The position numbers were made by a program, and so were the translations under genes. This document shows, piece by piece, positions 1-8,733 of a stretch of 64,000 nt of DNA; the first letter of the stretch is position 1, and each line of letters begins with the position of its first letter. The stretch lies in assembly GCA_030765525.1 (NCBI GenBank), contig JAVCCK010000007.1, forward strand, positions 62,001-126,000, given 5' to 3'. The stretch is from Candidatus Lernaella stagnicola. GTDB taxonomy: Bacteria > Lernaellota > Lernaellaia > Lernaellales > Lernaellaceae. Under the pieces are notes generated by a model. The model was not told the DNA's origin, did no database searches, and was given only the letters and a program-made list of their open reading frames with translations.

Positions 1-103
1 GATGGCATCGCTGTCCTCCTAGGTTTTGTAAAAAGCGAGGCAGGGGTATGCTAGGTGGAGCGTTTTTTGGTGTCAACACGTCCAGCGGCGAAATACTCCG
101 CCA

Positions 104-817
104 ATGGGGACAAACTTGAGCAATTCTTTGCCTGTGATGATCGGCGTGGTGCACCGCGATCCCGTCGGCGAAGAACGTTTGTTGACCGTGCTGCGCCGCT
201 ACCGGCCGGCGATCGTCACCCTGGAGGTCAGCCCCTACGCGATGGCGTTTCGGGAAGAAAACGGCCCGCGCTTGGTCGCACAGTTGGAAAGCTTCGTACC
301 GGCCGAGCGGCGTGACCACGGCGAAATCGCCGCCATACGCGAAACGTTGCGTCAACCCTTTGAACTTCGCGCCGCGCAACAATATGCGGCGGAAAACGGT
401 TGCCGTGTTGAACTCGTTGACGACAGTGAGATCTCCCGGCTGTTGCTGCAGGATGTCGAAGATGAGTTGCTGACCGAGGCGAACATTGCGCGCCTGCTCA
501 AGCGGCCGGATTACTCGTTGTCTCGCACCGTGGCGTCCTTTTACCGTCGGGCGCGCCGCCTTCTCGCCGATGAACCGGTGCCGCCGACCCAACTGGGATT
601 CTCCGTCGAGCGCCTCGCGCTCATGCAGGTGCGGGACGAGCGTATGGCGGCCCGCCTTCACGAAATCGTTGACGACGCCCTGCACGATCGTTGGGTGCAC
701 GTGGGCGGCGTCTTCCACTTGCTGCGCGTCAAAGGCTTGCGCCTGCTGTGGGAACACCTTGCCGCTCGCGGCGTCGATCGGGCACTGCTGGAAGATTTAG
801 TCGGCTCTGCCGAGTGA
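104..817 (+). CDS. TraB/ChaN-like (Tiki superfamily) protein
   Basis: Predicted protein of 237 residues. The N-terminal segment GVVHRDP followed by a predicted strand with LEVSP resembles the opening of TraB/PrgY/ChaN-type domains, where a G-x-x-H motif and a downstream acidic residue form the putative metal site. Near the C-terminus VGGVFHLL resembles the conserved second histidine strand of the same fold. There is no signal peptide or membrane segment, so it is probably cytoplasmic. An alternative start is the Met at 137, which sits directly before the first motif; neither start has a good ribosome binding site. It converges on the next gene with only 9 bases between stops. Family assignment is by motif only and the substrate is unknown. 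Confidence 0.55.
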   Translation: MGTNLSNSLPVMIGVVHRDPVGEERLLTVLRRYRPAIVTLEVSPYAMAFREENGPRLVAQLESFVPAERRDHGEIAAIRETLRQPFELRAAQQYAAENGCRVELVDDSEISRLLLQDVEDELLTEANIARLLKRPDYSLSRTVASFYRRARRLLADEPVPPTQLGFSVERLALMQVRDERMAARLHEIVDDALHDRWVHVGGVFHLLRVKGLRLLWEHLAARGVDRALLEDLVGSAE

Positions 818-826
818 CGCGGCAGT

Positions 827-1276
827 CTATTCTATGACGGTCAGTTTCAAATTCGGCGCATATTGTTGAATCAAGGGAATGTTCTCGGCGATCAATTTGC
901 CGACCGGGTTCGGCGACATGATGCCCCCGTCCATTTTGAGGTCGGTGCGTACGTTCTCATGGTTCGTCAACCACAAGTGATACGTCGTGCGTTTTTTCTC
1001 CAGGATGAGTTCGGGCATCTGGTCGTACTCGATGAACACCGGTGGCCGCAATCCCCGCCACAAACTGCGCGAACATACGACAATACCTTTCTCGGTGAAA
1101 AAGACGTAGTTCCATATCCAATTGAACCAAAGCGGAATGAGGATCATGATGAATTCAAAATCGCGCTTGATCATGCCTCCGAACAGGTAATGCCCGACGA
1201 CCGTTTCCGGTATTTTCGTTTTAATTTTTTCCATACGGGCCGGAGTCGTCTTGACGAAGTGGTGCACCAAACTCAT
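827..1276 (-). CDS. Hypothetical protein with a hydrophobic N-terminal half
   Basis: A 149-residue protein that I do not recognise. Residues about 40-65 form a hydrophobic, Trp/Phe-rich stretch (including IPLWFNWIWNYVFF) that could be a membrane-embedded segment. The rest looks like alternating beta strands, loosely similar to PH-like bacterial domains. The ATG at 1276 is preceded by GGGAAAGG, which supports this start. It is the only gene downstream of the promoter-like site at 1394-1422 and is convergent with the TraB-like gene, so it is probably monocistronic. Confidence 0.6.
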   Translation of the reverse strand: MSLVHHFVKTTPARMEKIKTKIPETVVGHYLFGGMIKRDFEFIMILIPLWFNWIWNYVFFTEKGIVVCSRSLWRGLRPPVFIEYDQMPELILEKKRTTYHLWLTNHENVRTDLKMDGGIMSPNPVGKLIAENIPLIQQYAPNLKLTVIE

Positions 1277-1393
1277 CGCTTATGCCTTTCCCAATAGGTA
1301 GTGGATGCGCCGCGAACCGTCATCGGCGATTTGTCACGGCGGGTCCAACTTGGTTAGAAACGATGCCCAATCTGAAGATGAAAATCTTTTCAG

Positions 1394-1422
1394 ATAATAG
1401 TGGAGGCGAATCCAAAATGCAA
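1394..1422 (-). promoter_or_regulatory. Sigma70-like promoter for the small hypothetical gene
   Basis: Reading the minus strand, TTGCAT (1422-1417) is followed after exactly 17 bases by TATTAT (1399-1394). It lies in the 158-base gap before the gene starting at 1276, leaving a leader of about 110 bases. Both hexamers are close to consensus. No other signal was recognised in this gap. Confidence 0.5.
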
Positions 1423-1434
1423 AGAGAAAGCGCG

Positions 1435-2598
1435 TTACAGGCTGTCCGGGCGCGGATGCACCGCCAAGCCGATACCCTGGTTGCTTTCGACCAGGTCGGT
1501 CTGGCCGAAGACCATGCGGTAGGAGTTACCCTTTTTGATGACGCTCGGCGCGAACTCGCCGTAGGTGATGTATTGCGACGCGCCGAAGAGGGTCAGCGGG
1601 AAGCGCTCGTTGACGATCGGATTGGCGAAGTCCGTCGCCTTTTCCCATTCCAGGCCGTCGAAACTCGCCGCCGTCCCGATGCCGACGTCGTGCAAGATGA
1701 AGTCGCCCACGAGATTACCGGTGTAGTAGAGGCGGTAGACGTCGCGATCCACCGGGCGGTCTACCCGAACCTCAGGGCTGGCCACCAGTCCCAATTCATC
1801 GGCATAAAATTCCCACTCCTGGGTGGCGCGGAATATCGGCTCCACGCTCGCGCCGTCGTGAATTGAATCACGACCGGACACGTCGCGCTTGACGAAATCC
1901 AAACCGTCGTCGCTCTCGGCGTAACCGATGGCGTATCCGATTCGTCTGGCCAAATCGGGACCGTCCACCACGCCGCCGCTGTAATACATGCGGTACCGGC
2001 CATCGTGATGGAGCACCGAGGGCGCGCCGACCACGCCTTCCTCGCCGCCTTCCCACACCTGGTTCGGCACGAGGAGCGGATTGCTGTCGCTTTTGGTCCA
2101 CACCATGCCGTTGTCGCTGGTGGCGCGGCCGATACCCGTGCTCGCGCCGCCCGCGTAATACATCACGAAGCGGCTGTCTTCCCACGAAACGCTTGGCGCA
2201 CCCACGCCGCCGGTTTCCCAGGCTTCCTCAGCCTTGAGCACGGGCAGGTGGTTGTTGAGCAAATGCCAATCCACGCCGTCGTCGCTTGCCGCGGCCATGA
2301 TGTAGCTGTCGTGGATAATATCCGTGTCCAGGTCGATTTCATCGACCTCGTAAAACAGAAAATACTTGCCGTCGGCCCGCAGGTAGCACGGCTCGTTCAG
2401 ATAATGAGTGGCGTCGCCGTAAAGGACGTAGGACTGCACGAGATCCTTGTCCAAATCCAAGTCGATTTTGTACCACGGTGCCGAGCCGTTGGCGGGGGTG
2501 CCGGATGTGGAACCGTAGCGATCACCCATTTGCCCGCAGGCCGCGAGAAAAACGACGACCAGGGCAACGATAACGATATAGAACGGGCGCACACGCAT
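1435..2598 (-). CDS. Lipoprotein with a five-bladed beta-propeller (GH43/GH32-like fold)
   Basis: A 387-residue protein with a lipoprotein signal: a hydrophobic stretch followed by LAAC at about residue 21, so it is probably anchored in the outer membrane. The body carries repeated strands of the type YxxYYAGG...IGRATSDNGMVWTK, YRMYYSGG...GYAESDDGLDF and YRLYYTGN...IGTAASFDGLEW. This is the recurring blade pattern of arabinanase-like or GH32/GH43-like five-bladed propellers. I could not identify a full catalytic acidic triad, so it may bind rather than cleave glycans. It starts 2 bases after the FadL-like gene and is probably the last gene of that operon. Confidence 0.7.
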   Translation of the reverse strand: MRVRPFYIVIVALVVVFLAACGQMGDRYGSTSGTPANGSAPWYKIDLDLDKDLVQSYVLYGDATHYLNEPCYLRADGKYFLFYEVDEIDLDTDIIHDSYIMAAASDDGVDWHLLNNHLPVLKAEEAWETGGVGAPSVSWEDSRFVMYYAGGASTGIGRATSDNGMVWTKSDSNPLLVPNQVWEGGEEGVVGAPSVLHHDGRYRMYYSGGVVDGPDLARRIGYAIGYAESDDGLDFVKRDVSGRDSIHDGASVEPIFRATQEWEFYADELGLVASPEVRVDRPVDRDVYRLYYTGNLVGDFILHDVGIGTAASFDGLEWEKATDFANPIVNERFPLTLFGASQYITYGEFAPSVIKKGNSYRMVFGQTDLVESNQGIGLAVHPRPDSL

Positions 2599-2600
2599 CG

Positions 2601-3923
2601 TTAGAACCTCACCGTCAGGTTACCGCCGGCATTCCACCAGGTCTCCTGGAATTTTAGATCGCCGAGGAAGTCGGTGGGATCTGCCTTTTTGTACACGCGT
2701 TCCTGGCCGTATTGATACTGGAAGAATGTGTCGAACTGAACCGAACGCGGCAGGTACTTGCTTAAGTCGTCGCCGCGAATCCCGGCGCCGGCCGAGAAAA
2801 TATGCGTGTCGGAATCCAGATAATTGTTGGCGTACCGTTGCTCGGGTACCGGCGTCGGGCGATACCAGTAACCGGTGCGCACGTCCACCCGGAGGTGCTC
2901 TCTGAGCACTGGGCGGAACTCCGCGCCCACGTGGTAGCTGAAAACGTCGTCGAAGTCCGGCGGCTTCGGTCGCCGACCCGGCTGCGTCGGGAACACATCG
3001 GCCAAACCGCCGTAAACGAAAGCCGAGGCGTAGGGTGCGTCGGTGCTCATGTCCGACCACTCGTTGTATTCCACGTTCAACGCGGCAAGCCAGCGGTCGG
3101 TGATGTCGAACGCCGCGCCCAGCACGTAGGCTCGCGGACTGAAATGACTGTTCGAGTCGGCAATGAGATAAAGCTGGCTCGGACGCAGCACCTGCAGCCG
3201 GTTACCGTCGAATATCTTCAGGGAGGGAATGCCGATGTCGTTGGGCAGGTTGAACTGCAGTTCGAGCTTGTCGCGGAAGGCTAGTCCCAGTCGCAGCCAC
3301 TCGGTCGGCGTGAAATGCAGGCCGCCCATCAAGGCGTAATTCGGACTCAACTCGCTGAACACCGCGCCCTCACTGGGGCGGTCTTCGGTGATGGCGAAGT
3401 CCATACCGCCTTTTTCTTTGGCCAGGACATTGATTCCCATGCCCACGCGCATCCACGAGAAAATCTCGTACCCGGCTCCCGACATGATCGTGAAGGAATG
3501 GTTCGCGTTGTGACGGAACGCCGAGTGGGGTTGGTTAATCGACAAAACCAAGAAACGAAGCATGTGGTGGTCGGGCATGAATACATTCAGACCGAGGCTC
3601 AGCCGGCGGTCGAAAACCTTTGTCGACAAGATGCCGCCGAGGGTCACGCCGCGGTGATCGTCGATGTTTTGCGCCCGGCCGTTGATGATCATCTTCGGCT
3701 GCGCGTAAGCGTAGCCAAACTCCACATGCAGCCGCTCGACCTGCGCCAAGGCGGCGGTGTTGTAGTACAAGCCGGAGATATCGTTGCTGATCGCCGAGTA
3801 CGCTCCGCCCAGGGCGATCGCCCGCGCACCGGTGCCGAATACGTCGTACGATCCAGCCGCGGCCGGAACGGCGCAAAGCAGAACGAGCAGTATCGGCAAA
3901 AGTCTCCGCATACCCTTACTCAT
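2601..3923 (-). CDS. FadL/OmpP1-type outer-membrane barrel, second copy
   Basis: A 440-residue exported protein. After a signal peptide (hydrophobic LPILLVLLCAVPAAA) comes GTGARAIALGGAYSAISND followed by SGLYYNTAALA, the FadL/TodX/OmpP1 N-terminal signature that forms the plug region. The chain ends in VRF, a typical barrel-assembly signal. The family imports hydrophobic compounds across the outer membrane. I chose the ATG at 3923, which overlaps the preceding stop by 8 bases (ATGAGTAA) and suggests translational coupling; an ATG at 3911 is possible, and the upstream extension to 3953 is not needed. It follows its paralogue and precedes the propeller lipoprotein. Confidence 0.82.
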   Translation of the reverse strand: MSKGMRRLLPILLVLLCAVPAAAGSYDVFGTGARAIALGGAYSAISNDISGLYYNTAALAQVERLHVEFGYAYAQPKMIINGRAQNIDDHRGVTLGGILSTKVFDRRLSLGLNVFMPDHHMLRFLVLSINQPHSAFRHNANHSFTIMSGAGYEIFSWMRVGMGINVLAKEKGGMDFAITEDRPSEGAVFSELSPNYALMGGLHFTPTEWLRLGLAFRDKLELQFNLPNDIGIPSLKIFDGNRLQVLRPSQLYLIADSNSHFSPRAYVLGAAFDITDRWLAALNVEYNEWSDMSTDAPYASAFVYGGLADVFPTQPGRRPKPPDFDDVFSYHVGAEFRPVLREHLRVDVRTGYWYRPTPVPEQRYANNYLDSDTHIFSAGAGIRGDDLSKYLPRSVQFDTFFQYQYGQERVYKKADPTDFLGDLKFQETWWNAGGNLTVRF

Positions 3924-5274
3924 AATCAAAGAAGGTGCTGAACGAGACGCCAACCAAATGCAGCATGCCGCTCACGCCCACCTTCGGGTAACCCGGGTGA
4001 TCCGGATGAACGTAATCTTGGTTCTTGTAATGCACCCGCTCGGGCAGGTACTGAGCTTGATAAAATACGTCGACGATCAGCGGTGCACCGAAGCGATAGT
4101 CGCCCACGCCGTACCAGCGGACGCCCAGCGATGTTGCGCCAATGTGTTTGTCGGCGTCCACGTAGTTCGTATATCCCGTCTGCGGCGGCACCGGCGACTG
4201 GTCGTAGGAATAACCGCCGCGCAGCAGCATATCCACGCTCGGCGTCGCCAACACGGTGCCCTCAGCGCCGAAGCGCGGCGTCAATGTGTCGTGAAAATGC
4301 GGCGGCCGTTTGATGCTGTTCTGAAATGAGATCGGGACGACGGGAATCGCCACGTCCACGCTGATAATCAAGTTCGGGTCGGGAAAACGCGACCACTCGT
4401 TATAGGAGAGGTCGGCCTCTACGCGCCAACGCTCCTGCCCGTAGGCGATGCCCATGACGTACTGGCGCGGGGTGAACAAGCTGATGGCGTCAAATTGAAC
4501 GATGAACGGAATCTGGTCCAGCACCGCGCTGACCGGGATGGAATACGTTGTGTAGGTTTCCTCGCGGAAAACGAAACCGAAATTCCAACCGGCCATCACG
4601 TCCCAATGTTCGCCGGGGCGAAACAGCAGGCCTGCGGTCGGCGTGTAGACAATCAACAACTCTTCGCCGACCTGCGTAACCAGATCGCCGGAAGGATCGA
4701 CCTTCGCGTTCAGCTCGCCGATGGTATCGATGAAGGTTTGGACACCCACGCCCACACCGAGTCCGTCGGTGATGCGAACCCCCAACGAAGGATAGGTGGC
4801 GTTGGTGCGGTGCGCGTTCTGCATGGTGATGAGGTTCGGCGTGCTGGGCGCATCGACGTTCATTTGCAGGAGGCGCCCTTCCGGCGCATACCCGCTGATG
4901 GCAAACGCGAAGCGATCTTTAAACGGCCCGCTGTCGAAGGGAAGGGGCAGCACGGCGCCGAAAGTCAGAGAACGCGAATCGGCCAAACTCAATTCGTCGA
5001 CACCGACCGGATCCAGGTCCGCAAAGTTCGCCCAATACCCGACTCCCAACGCCGGACGCGTTTGGAAGCCGATGCCGCCGGGATTGTAATAGGAAGCCGA
5101 CCAATCGTCCGCCGTGGCGACGAAGGCGTTTCCCATGCCAATGGCTCGCGGTGAGAACCCGTAGTGGAAAAAGGAGTCGGCGTTCGCAACGGCCGGGATG
5201 AGCAAAGCAAGCGCCAACGTCGCCGCCAACACCGAAATAAAGCTGTGCTTTACGTGGCCGTTGATCGTCTGCAA
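3916..5274 (-). CDS. FadL/OmpP1-type outer-membrane barrel, first copy
   Basis: A 452-residue exported protein with a long signal peptide ending near AVANA. The mature N-terminus FSPRAIGMGNAFVATADD...SASYYNPGGI is a clear FadL/OmpP1/TodX signature. The remainder alternates amphipathic strands and loops, as expected for a 14-stranded barrel. Unlike its paralogue it ends in FDYE rather than a terminal Phe. Its likely role is diffusion of hydrophobic substrates across the outer membrane. It starts 33 bases after the ECF T component and overlaps the second FadL-like gene, tying the outer-membrane and inner-membrane parts together. Confidence 0.82.
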   Translation of the reverse strand: MQTINGHVKHSFISVLAATLALALLIPAVANADSFFHYGFSPRAIGMGNAFVATADDWSASYYNPGGIGFQTRPALGVGYWANFADLDPVGVDELSLADSRSLTFGAVLPLPFDSGPFKDRFAFAISGYAPEGRLLQMNVDAPSTPNLITMQNAHRTNATYPSLGVRITDGLGVGVGVQTFIDTIGELNAKVDPSGDLVTQVGEELLIVYTPTAGLLFRPGEHWDVMAGWNFGFVFREETYTTYSIPVSAVLDQIPFIVQFDAISLFTPRQYVMGIAYGQERWRVEADLSYNEWSRFPDPNLIISVDVAIPVVPISFQNSIKRPPHFHDTLTPRFGAEGTVLATPSVDMLLRGGYSYDQSPVPPQTGYTNYVDADKHIGATSLGVRWYGVGDYRFGAPLIVDVFYQAQYLPERVHYKNQDYVHPDHPGYPKVGVSGMLHLVGVSFSTFFDYE

Positions 5275-5307
5275 TCCTACTCCGGAACGTTTGCGCGTAG
5301 TCGCGAA

Positions 5308-6069
5308 CTAAAACTTTGTTAGAAAATGTCCGCCAATATTGAGCGAAATCACAACACAAAGCAAGAGCCCATCTCGCCACGTTGGCGAGCGGGAAATGAG
5401 GTGCGTTCGCGGGCCCGGAAAGCCGAATCCTTTCGCTTCCAGAGCAAGCGACATCTGGTCGGCGCGACGGAAACCGGACACCAATACCGGCACCATTAAT
5501 GGAGCGTAACGCGGCCACCGACGCCAGAAAGGCCCCTTGTCCAGTTCGACGCCCCGCGCCCGATGCGCGTTGGCCACGTGGCCGGCGGTTTCCAAGAAAA
5601 GCGGCGCCAACCGGAACGCGAGGCTGATTGCGAAACCGACACGATATGGAACACCGAGGCTGCGCAGCCCGTACGTGAATTCCTCGATGGAGGTGACCGT
5701 CAAGAACGCCACGCCTAAAACCAGAAAACTGAGCAAGCGGAGAGCCCGGCCCAAACCGTGCATCATCGCTTCGTCGTATATCGTCAACGGACCGCATGAA
5801 AACAGCGGCGTGCGGCCGGGTAAGGACAGGGTCCACAGCACCAATGAAACAAGGAATATCGAAAGCGCCAGTCCCTTTAGGCGCCAGAGGTTGACCGTTG
5901 CTCTCGTACCCAAGGCCAGCAGCAGGGTGAGTCCGAAATAGACACTCTGAAAAACGGGATCGTCGGTGAAGAACGCCGGCACGAACAGCGCAATCACGCT
6001 CAGCAACCGCGCGCTTGGATGCGTCGCGATGAAAAACGCGCTGCGTGGTTGATAAAACGACACGTTCAT
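5308..6069 (-). CDS. ecfT: ECF transporter transmembrane (T) component
   Basis: A 253-residue polytopic membrane protein of the CbiQ/EcfT family. The two cytoplasmic coupling-helix motifs characteristic of T components are visible: AHRARG near residue 170 and ALEAKGFG near residue 211, which dock onto the two ATPase subunits. Length and the run of hydrophobic helices in the N-terminal half fit the family. The ATG overlaps the end of the ATPase gene by 4 bases, so the two are translationally coupled. Together with the S component and fused ATPase it should form an inner-membrane vitamin or metal importer. Confidence 0.9.
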   Translation of the reverse strand: MNVSFYQPRSAFFIATHPSARLLSVIALFVPAFFTDDPVFQSVYFGLTLLLALGTRATVNLWRLKGLALSIFLVSLVLWTLSLPGRTPLFSCGPLTIYDEAMMHGLGRALRLLSFLVLGVAFLTVTSIEEFTYGLRSLGVPYRVGFAISLAFRLAPLFLETAGHVANAHRARGVELDKGPFWRRWPRYAPLMVPVLVSGFRRADQMSLALEAKGFGFPGPRTHLISRSPTWRDGLLLCVVISLNIGGHFLTKF

Positions 6070-7724
6070 GGCTTTGCTTCCCGCAACCGGCGCGCCAACG
6101 AAGCAGCCGAGAGAGCCCCCCAGCCCAGCCGTAAAGACAATTCGGTCGCCGGCGGCAAACTCAGTCGCGCGCGACGCAGCATGTCCCGGTCGGCAAAAAG
6201 GTCGTGCACGGGACCGTCGGCGAGAATGCCGCCTTCGTCCACGATGATCGCGCGGCGCGCCACTTCCAGCGCGCTTTGCATCGTGTGGGTGATGACGACT
6301 ACCGTATGCCCTCGCTCGTTAAGGCGTCGCAGCAATTCGTTCATGGCCGCTTGCTCGACCGCATCCAGGCCGGTCGTCGGTTCGTCCATGATGATCACTT
6401 CCGGTTCCAAGACGAGCACGCCCGCCAGCGCCAACTTCTGCCGTTCTCCCTTGGTCATCACGAATGGATCGCATGACTCGTGCCCGGATAGTCCGACGCT
6501 CTCCAGAATGTTCCCGACGCGCTCGGCAATATCCGCGGGAGCCAAGCCGCGCGTTTTGAGCCCGAAGGCGACTTCTTCGAAAACCGTCGGCGCAAATATC
6601 TGGTGGTCCGGGTTCTGAAAAACAAAGCCGACGTGAGCGCCCAGTTCGCCGATCGACATCTGCGTCGTGTCACGCCCGTCGAATAGTACGTGCCCACCGG
6701 TGGGACGCCGCAGACCGTTGAGCAACCCCACGAGCGTCGTTTTTCCGGCGCCGTTCGCTCCCAGCACAGCGATCGCTTCACCGCGGCGGATCTCCAAATC
6801 GACGTGGCGCACGACGGGACGGCCGGGCTCGTATTCGAAGGAGACGTCCTCGAACGAAAACAGGGCTTCACCGGCATGCCGGGCCGGTTCGGGTGGTATG
6901 GCATCGAAACCACGCAACGCCGCCAAGGCCGCGTCCACGTCGGCGGGCACGTCATCCCAACCCATGGCTTCGGCCAAGACCGTCAGGTCCGGCGGTTGAA
7001 TACCGTGCGCGAGACAAAGCCCGGCGTCGCGGCGCCATTGGGCGAACGGCGCGTCATGATCTAAGACACCCTCGTGCAAGCCGACGACGCGGTCGGCCAA
7101 TTCGAGCAAGCGGGCTTCGTGTTCGATCAGCAGAACGGTGCGGCCTTCGTCGGCCAGGTCGCGCAACAACGCCACGATCTCCTGCTTGCCTTGCGGATCA
7201 AGATCGGTCGTCGGCTCATCCAACACGAGGATGTCCGGTTCGACCGCGAGCACACACGCGATGGCCAGTCGCTGCTTCTCCCCACCGGAAAGGCTGCCCG
7301 GATCGCGATCGGCCAGTTGCAGTAAACCCACCGCCTGCAGCGCCGTGTCGATTCGCGCAGGCATGGCCGATGGCGGCACGCCGCGACTTTCCAAACCGAA
7401 TGCGACTTCACCGCGAACCGAGGTCGAAAAGAGTTGAGCCTCGAAATCCTGAAACACCAGACCGACCTGTTGGGCTGCGGTGTGACGGTTGTCGCGCGCG
7501 AGCAATTCGCCGAAACATTCGACCCCTCCGCTCACGTCGCCAGATAGCGAATAAGGAACCAGCCCGATAGCTGCGCGCGCCAGCGTCGTTTTGCCGGCGC
7601 CGGTGCGACCGGTCAGGCCGACGAAGGCCCCGGCGGATAATTCGAAATCGACGTTGCGCAAGGCGGGTGACGCGGCCCGTCGATACGTGAAGGAGAAATC
7701 GCGAAAGCGGAGTGGAGCGGCCAT
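6066..7724 (-). CDS. Fused two-domain ECF transporter ATPase (EcfA-EcfA')
   Basis: A 552-residue protein with two ABC ATPase domains in tandem. Domain 1 has Walker A GRTGAGKTT (about residues 36-44), signature LSGGEKQRLA and Walker B LVLDEPTTDLDP. Domain 2 has Walker A GANGAGKTT near residue 320 and Walker B VIIMDEPTTGLDA. Its signature is MTKGERQKLA in place of LSGGE, a degenerate C-motif that may make one ATP site weak. ECF transporters usually use two separate ATPase genes; single-chain fusions are known but less common. It lies between the S and T component genes, with 4-base junctions on both sides. Confidence 0.92.
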   Translation of the reverse strand: MAAPLRFRDFSFTYRRAASPALRNVDFELSAGAFVGLTGRTGAGKTTLARAAIGLVPYSLSGDVSGGVECFGELLARDNRHTAAQQVGLVFQDFEAQLFSTSVRGEVAFGLESRGVPPSAMPARIDTALQAVGLLQLADRDPGSLSGGEKQRLAIACVLAVEPDILVLDEPTTDLDPQGKQEIVALLRDLADEGRTVLLIEHEARLLELADRVVGLHEGVLDHDAPFAQWRRDAGLCLAHGIQPPDLTVLAEAMGWDDVPADVDAALAALRGFDAIPPEPARHAGEALFSFEDVSFEYEPGRPVVRHVDLEIRRGEAIAVLGANGAGKTTLVGLLNGLRRPTGGHVLFDGRDTTQMSIGELGAHVGFVFQNPDHQIFAPTVFEEVAFGLKTRGLAPADIAERVGNILESVGLSGHESCDPFVMTKGERQKLALAGVLVLEPEVIIMDEPTTGLDAVEQAAMNELLRRLNERGHTVVVITHTMQSALEVARRAIIVDEGGILADGPVHDLFADRDMLRRARLSLPPATELSLRLGWGALSAASLARRLREAKP

Positions 7725-7728
7725 CGCC

Positions 7729-8583
7729 CTACAACAACAACAGGCCGACGAACATGGCCAGGATGGAGGGAGAAACCGCCAGCCCGAGCACCCACGGCGC
7801 GGTGGCGTCCACTCCCAAGAACGATTGCAGCGCGACGCCGGTGATCAATCCGGTGAGGGCCGCGACAATGAAAATCACGGATCCCAGTTTGGCGGTCGGC
7901 GCAGGCGCCGCGTCCTTTTCATCCATGATTTCGTAGTAGGTGACGCCCCAGGCCGCGGCGCGGGGATAGAGCAACAATACGAGCGGGAGCGCCAGAACCA
8001 GACCGACGATCACGTTGTTGATCACGATCACCGGCGCCAACACCCGAAAGGGCGCCAGCCCGATCAAATGCGCACCCCAACCGATGAAGGTGCCGCAAGC
8101 AAGAGACCCGGCGATGATCCCCACGGCCGCGACGAACGGCCCGCGCCATCCTATGCCGATCGGTGATCGGTGTCCGATCCAGGCGCGGTAAATGGCGTAG
8201 GGGGCATAGGCCAACAAGAAGTTCCCCACAAAACCGACGAGGCTTCCGGGGCCGAACATGCCGAAGAAATCGCCGATGAAATTACCGATTGCCGCGCCCC
8301 AGGCGGCTGCCGGTCCAAGCAGAAAAGACAGCGCCAACGGCGCGGCCGCGCCCGGACGAATCTCGGTGAGGCCGGGAACCAGCACCGCCCACTTAAAAGG
8401 AACCAGCAGCGCAAAATAGAGTGCGGCGGTGACGGCGGCGTACACGACCATGCGTGTTTCGCGCCACATGCTGAACACGTCCAGCGGGCGGCGAAGCAGA
8501 AAGCGGCGCAATATCGCCACGAGCACGAAAGCCAGCGCCAAAGCGGCGGTCGATATCGCAAACAGACCGGTAAACTTCTGCAC
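7729..8583 (-). CDS. ECF transporter substrate-binding (S) component
   Basis: A 284-residue polytopic membrane protein. The segment VPGLTEIRPGAAAPLALSFL followed by GPAAAWGAAIGNFIGDFFG is typical of S components, where the loop after helix 1 helps close the substrate pocket. The substrate cannot be read from the sequence. I chose the GTG at 8583: GGGAGG at 8595-8590 lies 6 bases upstream. The longer reading from the ATG at 8607 has no such site and may begin before the transcript. The first gene of the ECF cluster; the ATPase begins 4 bases after its stop. Confidence 0.8.
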   Translation of the reverse strand: MQKFTGLFAISTAALALAFVLVAILRRFLLRRPLDVFSMWRETRMVVYAAVTAALYFALLVPFKWAVLVPGLTEIRPGAAAPLALSFLLGPAAAWGAAIGNFIGDFFGMFGPGSLVGFVGNFLLAYAPYAIYRAWIGHRSPIGIGWRGPFVAAVGIIAGSLACGTFIGWGAHLIGLAPFRVLAPVIVINNVIVGLVLALPLVLLLYPRAAAWGVTYYEIMDEKDAAPAPTAKLGSVIFIVAALTGLITGVALQSFLGVDATAPWVLGLAVSPSILAMFVGLLLL

Positions 8584-8610
8584 GTCAGACCTCCCGATGC
8601 TGCGCATCGT

Positions 8611-8640
8611 ACGTTAGAAAGGGCCATCGTCGCCTGTCAA
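8611..8640 (-). promoter_or_regulatory. Possible promoter of the ECF-FadL operon
   Basis: On the minus strand TTGACA (8640-8635) is followed after 18 bases by TAACGT (8616-8611). The -35 hexamer is perfect and the -10 is weak. Transcription would start near 8604, just upstream of the ribosome binding site GGGAGG. This leaves no room for a riboswitch. Confidence 0.4.
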
Positions 8641-8733
8641 GCAGCCGCCCGATCCGATTTCGACTTGCCACCTACGTTTAGCTGTGATTCTATATGCTTC
8701 CAGAAACAGAGCAGACTACCCCAGGGAGGATCA

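Noticed and set aside
8170-8733. Open extension upstream of the pseudokinase gene (188 more codons)
   Set aside because: It runs antisense to ecfS and its composition (Arg/Gln/His-rich) is that of a shadow frame. The ATG at 8734 has a good GGGAGG ribosome binding site and begins the kinase fold.
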